DNA of 64,000 bases, taken from Oreohelix idahoensis (taxonomy: Eukaryota; Mollusca; Gastropoda; Stylommatophora; Oreohelicidae). This document shows positions 55,557 to 64,000 of this stretch, piece after piece. Location of the stretch: contig JAMPIV010019075.1 in NCBI GenBank assembly GCA_024509875.1, positions 124,001 to 188,000 of the forward strand, written 5' to 3'. The notes under the pieces are model-generated. The model was not told the origin of the DNA. It saw only the letters and a program-made list of their open reading frames with translations, and searched no databases. A program made the position numbers and the translations under genes. Every line of letters starts with the position of its first letter. Position 1 is the stretch's first letter.

Positions 55557-55800
55557 CCCCGTGCAGTTCCCGGGGGTTTCTGAAGAAACAAAGAAATAAT
55601 AGGATAACTGTACCCTAAGGCATATCGGACAAATGACTAATATGAGGTTTTGCAAGAGGCTGACAACCTCATCATGAAAAATAAATTGCCACGGAAACCA
55701 CAGCTGTAAGATAATGTGAATGCGTCGTGGTGCAGGCTTATTGTAATTGAATCAGCTGTAGTGGTCTCTGTAAGCTTCGTAGGAGCAGAAGATAAAATAA
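55557..55800 (+). mobile_element. ATG-tailed SINE-like element, copy 5
   Basis: Starts ccccgtgcagttcccgggg and contains ggcatatcggacaaatgact, aatatgaggttttgcaagag, ctgacaacctcatcatgaa, gcaggcttattg and cagctgtagtgg. The tail is degraded to A/T-rich sequence. Confidence 0.7.
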
Positions 55801-57587
55801 TAAATTAATAGTGATCGACAGTCCTGTGGTAAACGAGCGCAAAGCCTTATCGCCATATCTTTTCCTACATCTTTCTTATTTTATTTTCTCCCACATTTGT
55901 GCTCTTTCATCCCACATTTGCTATTTCATCGTTTTGATTACTCGCCACCGGTATCTAGAGAACTACATTTGTTCTTTCACCGTGGTAAAATAAATTCTTT
56001 TGATTGAGTCCCCATACTTGGCTTCATCTTGTGAAGTCTCGTGATAAATCTGGTGAAAAACATCTGGTTTCATCAAAATCGGACATCTGAGCATGGAACA
56101 ATTTGACGGGTCACCACATTGGGACAATGGCGCGGGGAGACGCCCAGCTTGGCCAGGGGAAGAAGTCTTCTCATACTGTTTAAACCAACCACCATGTAAT
56201 ACAATAGGCGGCGCCACAAAGGGACTTGTTAGCGTGCTGGCGACAATGGACTGAGGTAATAAAGGCCGCCGCCAACACGCGGGGCGATAGACAAACAGAG
56301 AGTGATATGACAGATGGAAGGCGGGGGACACTTTTGCATGGGCCAGCCAATTATCTCAACACCTGTTTGTCAGGCAAGCCCGGCAACGAAAGTTGGTCGC
56401 GAATTGCCCCACCCATTTTTGGACTAACAGGGGACAAGAGAGAACCTGGGAATAGTCTCTTAGCTATTGGTTGTATGGGCGGAGTTGTACGTCACCGGTC
56501 CAAGGGACCCACATTTGACTTTTAGAGATATAATATACCGCGCAGCTCGCTAGAGAGAGGAGTCCAGTTTTTCAACATTGTGGTGTAAAGAAAAATCCAT
56601 AACGCATAGCCTGCAATTACTTCAGTGTGGATAAATATTTCGTATCTGTGTGTATTATGTTCTTAAAGGATTTTGCGAAGGGAAAAGAAGGTTAGTAGAT
56701 CTTATACAGATTATTAATACGTTTTTATTATTCTTTATTCATCTTAACCTCACAGCTAAATGTGCGAAAGATAGTTTTTCAATTAATTCTTCACATAAAT
56801 GATTAATAAAATCATTTTCCTCTAAGATGATAGGCTGATAGGATGTAATTAATAGTTCATACTTCACCTTCCATACGCACACACTCTCGTGCACAATATA
56901 TTTAACATCATTAGAATTGAACTCATAGAGATCAATAGTGAGAAGAAGAATAAATGAAAGTCAACCAGTATATATTAAGTGTGAAAACTTACGAAGACTT
57001 TTGTGTGTCTTCAGTCCATCAGAAGTCTGAGTCTACACGCTACGTGTCTGACGTCTAACCAGAAATAAGTTATCAAAAAACGGACATTTAGCTAGCAGAA
57101 TTCGCCATAGGACATTCTTCGTTTCTCACTTAAAAAGGAATATTTCTCACCCATACTCAAGAAGGTGGACGCAGCATTTTTCGTCACGTGCGCACAAGTT
57201 CAATACATAGTTATAACAAGTTCAAATCACTCGAAAGCTTACTACAGGAGTCAAGGTAAAGCTCACAGTTGATTACTCATATCAAGTTCAGCTCAATCGG
57301 AAGCGTACTATCTGAAGTCAAGCTAAAGAGCTCAAAAGTTGAATCTCATATTTATACCAAGTGAAACACACTCTTAAGCGCGTTCTATGAAGCAGACTCC
57401 AAAGTATATTAAATGGATCCCGATTAAATACTCAAGATAATGAGTCTACATATCAAGAACATTTCGTGAAGATATCCAGTCTGCCCAGTACCCTCCGGAG
57501 ATAAGACAACAGACATTTTCATACGACAACTATTAACTGTTGATCAACGCTACAGAGATATACTCAAACAGCGAAGGGATATATATA

Positions 57588-58964
<1,377 letters not shown>

Positions 58965-59971
58965 TCAACGTTATCAGTACGATACAAGTTTTCATAAGAA
59001 CTTCATTGACTTAGAAATACCCCACTCGACATAACACATAAAAACTTGTGAAAATTTGTTGCATACATGCGAATCATCCTATACGGGAAAAGAATTTAGA
59101 GACGCATGGGCTGTGTAGATTACTCACCATTTTGGTAACTCGTATCATATCACATCATCATCATTTCGCTTTACACAAGCTCATTCTTAATTAACTACTA
59201 CTTAATTAACTACAATATTAATATCTCATTTGTGTGTTTTGTGTGAATCGTCTTCTACTATCATCACATTCTAACCATTACTAACCCTATATGTGTAGAT
59301 ATTTAATTAATAAACCCAATAATCGTTTGGTCATTATCTAGTTTGTTAATGTATCACTCGTGCTGTCGGTGTTAAATATTTACATACAGGAAAATTTCTA
59401 CACTCAGATGAGGTTGGGGGCTTTTTCTGTTACGGGATCTAAGGGCAGAAGTTAAGGTCGTGGGGAAACAGAACTCTTTCCATAATTAACCAGAAAACAC
59501 TGTCCAGTGGAAAGCATTCGCATTCCCTTCTTCTTGTCCCTATCTCAATAGGTCTTTATTCTTTCTTAACGAGCCATTTTCTAGAGACCTTCTACCTAAT
59601 ATCTCATAGGCTATTCCTGGCAAAAACTACTATCGTAGTTGCCCCAATAATCACCACACGACAAGTCCTTATCATCCCACAAGTAGTCAGAAAGTTTAGC
59701 GTTCAACTCATTTGATTTGTTAAATAATTTTTTTTCCCGTAACCGATTCTCATCGTCGGCATCTGATAGCAACAGCCGTGACAATTACTCCCCATTTATA
59801 TCACAAACCGATCCTTCAGCTGCCCCAGTCGTTGTCTGTCTTTTCAGTTTTAATATTTTGAAATCCAGTCCATGTTTTGCTGTAGTGTCATAAAACTAAG
59901 ATAAAGACTTTAGTAAATTTTTTTTTTTAATGCAGTGGAAAGTAGGTGATAATTTGTATACTGCAATAACG

Positions 59972-60385
59972 TGGCCACCCCGTGTCGCTCCCGGGGGTCT
60001 TTGAGTAAACAAAGAAAGAATTAGACTATCGCTACCTCATGCATGTCGTAAGAGGCGACTATTATGAGGCTGGCAACCTCATCGTGTAAAATAAATTACT
60101 ACAGAAATTACCTACAAGAGCACACTGATACTTCCATAAACATTTAAAGAAATAAAGAAGGGAAACCCCAGGTCTGTAATCAGTAATGAAATAAATATTA
60201 CACACATAAAGGTTTGTTTCAGGCGCTCATATTTATTTCTTTATTTCTCACGAGCACCTGGAACATACCTTTACGTGTGTAATAGTTATTTATTTAACGA
60301 TACTGCGATGCAGGCTTCCTGCAAGGGAACGAACTTTGGTGGTGATGGCTCCAAGCTCCATATCGAGCGACATGGGACAAGAAGG
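59972..60385 (+). mobile_element. ATG-tailed SINE-like element, copy 6, interrupted
   Basis: 5' part at 59972-60110 (ccccgtgtcgctcccggggg, gcatgtcgtaagaggcgact, ggctggcaacctcatcgtg). 3' part at 60305-60385 (gcaggcttcctgcaagggaa, tggtggtgatggctcc). A hairpin-forming sequence at about 60130-60300 separates them. Confidence 0.7.
60189..60295. repeat. Inverted repeat (hairpin) nested in the SINE-like copy
   Basis: 60189-60230 (ataaatattacacacataaa, ggtttgtttcaggcgctcat) is nearly the inverse of 60249-60295 (cgagcacctggaacatacc, tttacgtgtgtaatag). A single arm of the same sequence occurs at 48943-49005 (aggtatgttttcaggcactc). It looks like a small palindromic element. Confidence 0.7.
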
Positions 60386-60464
60386 AGACTAACATGGCAG
60401 CATGTAGGTAATGGTGAATGTATTTTAGAATTGTTAAGATCTCGTATTTAAAATTGGTTCACAG

Positions 60465-60562
60465 AGAGACAGAAACAGAGAGAGAGAGAGACAGACAGAC
60501 AGAAAGAGAGAAAGAGAGAGACTGAGAAAGAGAGAGTGAGAGAGAATAAGAGACCCAGAGAG
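60465..60562. repeat. GA-rich simple repeat
   Basis: Degenerate (GA)n/(GACA)n sequence. Confidence 0.85.
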
Positions 60563-62546
60563 AAAGAGAAAAAGATATAGTGCGAAATGTAAAAAAAAAA
60601 TTAAAAAGGAATGTAAAAAAGCCGATTATAATAGACGTGATTGCTTTATGTTATCTATCATCAGCCATCCGTGTAAAGTAGGGTAGATTGAGTGATCATT
60701 TCATTGTTTTTTCGTTACTCAATCTTCTCGTGCTAGGATTGCGATGTAACCTTTCTTCATGCTGTCGTGACATACACATTGCGTGAGATATGCAGTATTC
60801 CATGTGAAATGTCGTACTCTCATTTCTTCCCTATCGTTATGTTTTTATAAAGCGAGCTATAGCAGATATCCATAAGGATATCCCATGTGAAATATCTTAA
60901 CTCTCATTTCTTTCTTCCGTTATGCTTTTACGAGATGAGATTTAGAAGACATGCATAAGAAAACGACTGATATACAAACTAAAATACTCACATTCATGGA
61001 TAACACACCAACGTCGTGTAATCTTAGCGTTTCTTCTGCAAGCACTGTCGGTCGTTACGCTTATCTTTTATGACTTAGTTTGCTGGGTTCTACCACATGA
61101 GTGTTGCAGCATAGTCCCTTATGACGTTTCTCGAAGATAATTTCAAAATGTAGGTCCAAGTTTATTTAACACCTGTAGTGTAACACTGCACACCTCTGTG
61201 ACTACGTGTAACCAAACCAGTACAGCAACACGAACTGTTTTATTAGAACTTCAAGGGACCAGAATTTCAGGACGGAAAAAGAAATTCAGGATTGGACAAA
61301 GCCTTTGTGACGTTTAATGGAAATATAGATACAGTAATTTGACAGCCTTTGCTTTCCCATTTAGTGTCTACCATTGGCTAAGCCAAACCACGCAATTTTC
61401 TGTCTGTATGACTCACCTTTGAATCCACGCCCTTTTTCTTGGAACATAACAACAGAGTTGTTTACCAACTTTTCGCAACCCGCCAGTCTTAACAGGGAAG
61501 CGAATCACGTTTGTTTACCTGAGTTCTCACGCGAGCTGATTTGCCAATTATCGGTCATTAGACAGATGCGCGTGGAAACAACGGACTGTTTGAAGAGATA
61601 CACGGGCGATAATATTTTCCCGACCACATTTGATGTTCGTACGTTTCAGGGGGAGGTAAATGTCTGATCTGCGAAAGAGGACGTAATCTAAGAGAGGCCT
61701 GTTGCACGGCCAAGTCTTCTGATATCGGTCAGCATCGCTGAATAGAGCGAACGAACAAACCTTTCATCTGATTTCTCTGCTATGCAGAATGTGTGAATTA
61801 TAACATCCTCTAGAGATAATAACCCCATGATCTGTTTATATACTGCGTTCTCTCCAATTCAGTTATCAGAGTCGCTCAGAAATTTTTGGATAGTCTAAAC
61901 ACGCCAGACCAGAACCATTTCTTTGCTAAATGTGTTAAAAAGTCTCGAGGGGATTTCATTTTCTGATTTGTGGTAATAGAAATTGTGCTTAAGTGTTAAA
62001 ATGTGTTACGCTTACCATTTTAATTCACTGTAATTCCCTAGCGTTTAAAACTAGTGAAATAACGTAACGCGTAGATATTTTCTTGCCAATTGTTCAGGGT
62101 AATGTAATTTCCAACACCACTTTCTTACACAAGAAGATACGGTTTAGCTGACAGATTATTACGCGTGACGGATGAGTGACAGAAAAGAATTCTCATTATA
62201 TTTCATTGTGTGAAATTATATAAGTGACTAGTGTTAATATCATGTGACAAAACAATAGACGCTGACAATCAATAGCTAGTAATGACAGGCGATATTTGTA
62301 AAAGTGCGCGTATGGATAAATTAAAAAATAATTGACTTTGTGCGCTGTTCATTTTCTCGCTGGCCATGACGGGGGAGGGAGCATATCCTTTTTTCCCGAC
62401 ATGCCATAGCGGAAAACTCATGTGTGGATAGGATAGTAGCTTTTTTTTTTTTCTTTTTTTTTTTTTTCATAAATATTCTTTTCTTCCTAATATAGTACCT
62501 GATCAAAACCAGCGGCCAGGGGTCTTATTCTGATTTTTGGGTCTTC
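60563..62546. other. No gene recognised
   Basis: Mixed sequence. A TATA-like ttatatactgcgttc near 61838, upstream of an LTR-like block at the window end, hints at an LTR promoter. The frame at 61374-61667 has no recognisable domain. Poly-T near 62441-62467. Confidence 0.3.
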
Positions 62547-62558
62547 GATTTTTGGGCT

Positions 62559-62968
62559 ATACAACCCATAAAAGCCAGATCCAAACCTCAGAAATGAGAT
62601 ATCTGAGGAAGGTGGTTGAAGTAACTAGAAGAGACATGGTACGCAACCAGACGATACGTCAAGGCCTAAAATGCCACCCCCTACAGACCCAAGTAGAACA
62701 GTCCCAACTAAGATGGTTTGGCCATGTCTGCAGAATAGGAGAAGATCGGCTACCACGACAAGCATGGGAAACAAAGAGCCAAGGATCCAGACCCCGAGGA
62801 CGACCCAGAGTCCGCTGGGTGGACAACATTAGACAATCTTTGAAGGACCGAGGACTAGAATGGAACCAGGCCAGGAGGAAGACAGCCGATAGAATAGTCT
62901 GGCGCTCTCTCTTCCAAACCTCTACACCTCACGGTAGAAGGGGAACGACTAAGTAAGTAAGTAAGTAA
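62559..62968 (+). mobile_element. 5'-truncated non-LTR retrotransposon with target duplication
   Basis: Flanked by a perfect 12-bp duplication gatttttgggct (62547-62558 and 62969-62980). It encodes a pol C-terminus: EMRYLRKVVEVTRRD, QLRWFGHVCRIGEDRLPRQA, RPRGRPRVRWVDNIR and WRSLF, and ends in an (AAGT)n tail. The open frame is intact to its stop near 62956, so the insertion is fairly young. Only the last 410 bp were copied. Confidence 0.9.
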
Positions 62969-63593
62969 GATTTTTGGGCTAGTTCGGTCCTCTTTCTTCA
63001 TTCAGTGAAGGATTAATGGTGTCTTCTTCAAGGCTTACAAGACCCATGTTCCTTTGTGAACCGGTTGGGCCCAAGAGACAAATAAACATTAATATTAAAT
63101 CTTTACTGGACTGTACCTTACCCAGAATTATTTATTCAATTTTTCCAGCCCACTGGGCTTACGAAAGAACACATATTCCTGACGTTTGACAGCCGTAACA
63201 ACGGAGTGATCCAGAAAACTACGCTGTTTCAAAATCGGCACTCACCATAGAGCCAGCCGATAGGATTTACCATCATCATCATTTTTACATATTGTAACAT
63301 TTGTCTTAGCAACCAGATGCTTCGCAATACTGGAATTATTTTTCTCCTTTTGCAACTGTGAACGTCCAGAGCACGTCTTGCTTCAGTAACTATTCGCGGT
63401 GACACTTGTTTCATCCAGGGAAAATTAAACCACCAATTTTGGCGTTCACCTTGTAATTATTATTCGATATATAGGCTGGACTGGGGCCATATTTGGACAA
63501 CCCACCTGACAGTATAGGTTCAGGAACTATTGTAATTTTGTCAAGGGATATCAATACCACGAGTGGGTAAGCGAGATTGTTTGTGGCCACGTA

Positions 63594-63594
63594 T

Positions 63595-63632
<38 letters not shown>
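63594..63632. repeat. (GA)n microsatellite
   Basis: About 19 GA dinucleotides. Confidence 0.95.
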
Positions 63633-63635
<3 letters not shown>

Positions 63636-63689
63636 TATTTTCCTCTGTTACAATCATTGTACTAACTTCATTTTTTATTTCGCTAAACT

Positions 63690-64000
63690 TGTGTACTTTA
63701 CTGAGTAGTAATTTAGTGGAAACTTGTTCTTCGCAGTCTATTCTGTAACCTAGTGTTAATCTTTGACCTTTGGGTTATTAACTTCTTTTGGAATCCTTTC
63801 TTAACAAGGGGGAGGGCACTTATTCGGTTATTTTCATATGACTGTAAACATGATTTATTGATTTCTCTATATGTTTTGATGTTGTAAAAAATTTAATGAT
63901 AATAAACAACAAAAAGAACTTAACTTTGTGTGTTGGTCAGACCCATACCCAATTAACCATAGTTTTTTTTCACGTTTGTGTGTCTTGTTGTCACATAATT
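63690..64000 (+). repeat. LTR-like 3' block, cut by the window edge
   Basis: Colinear with 21440-21770: gtgttaatctttgacc, gggttattaacttctt, gggcacttatt, gatttctctatat, aataaacaac, ttggtcaga and ttttcacgtttgtgtgtc. It contains an AATAAA-type signal about 100 bp before the end. Probably the 3' part of an LTR whose body extends back towards 61800. Confidence 0.5.

Noticed and set aside
56226..56525. 99-codon frame in a GC-richer segment.
   Set aside because: No domain, overlaps an antisense frame of similar length, and lies in what looks like an LTR promoter region.

Overview
This window looks like gene-poor, repeat-dense animal DNA. It is most likely from an arthropod, and probably an insect with a large genome. 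The reasons are intron-split coding DNA with GT-AG splice sites, tRNA-derived SINEs, Tc1, mariner and RTE-type elements, gypsy-like gag/protease remains, and an acyltransferase gene of the glycine N-acyltransferase-like type that is expanded in arthropods. The species cannot be read from the sequence. No bacterial-style operons, rRNA, true tRNA genes or CRISPR arrays were seen.

Region by region: 1-960 is an internally deleted Tc1-like transposon. 1622-4080 is a broken RTE-type retrotransposon (minus strand) with the poly(A)-tailed 3' end of another non-LTR element nested in it (2330-3130). 4081-4930 is a composite satellite. 5506-18716 is the most striking object: three long LTRs alternating with two internal regions (LTR-int-LTR-int-LTR), bounded by one 5-bp target duplication (ccagt). 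Each internal region carries a short gag-protease-like ORF1 and a second ORF of unknown type. Neither carries recognisable reverse transcriptase, RNase H or integrase. 18717-24430 holds an acyltransferase terminal exon, an LTR-like 3' block, a textbook tRNA-derived SINE with target duplication, a (TA)n run and a retrotransposon fragment. 24818-33385 is a second, rearranged LTR element sitting inside a 30-bp minisatellite. It has a head-to-head LTR junction, a coiled-coil gag-like ORF and no visible pol. 33390-38290 is mostly simple and tandem repeats.

The only host gene I can assemble is on the minus strand, 38296-51625. Five exons join in phase into 249 codons of an acyl-CoA N-acyltransferase (GLYAT/FR47-like). 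A second terminal exon of identical length and phase lies at 19539-19815. It belongs either to a tandem paralogue or to an alternative last exon. The introns are filled with SINE-like elements, minisatellites and retrotransposon ends.

51700-64000 holds retrotransposon fragments, an LTR-related stretch invaded by a deleted mariner and long (TA)n arrays, a 5'-truncated non-LTR insertion with a 12-bp target duplication, and an LTR-like 3' block shared with 21440-21770.

All calls come from reading the sequence by eye. Family names rest on remembered motifs, not database searches, and percent identities were not computed.
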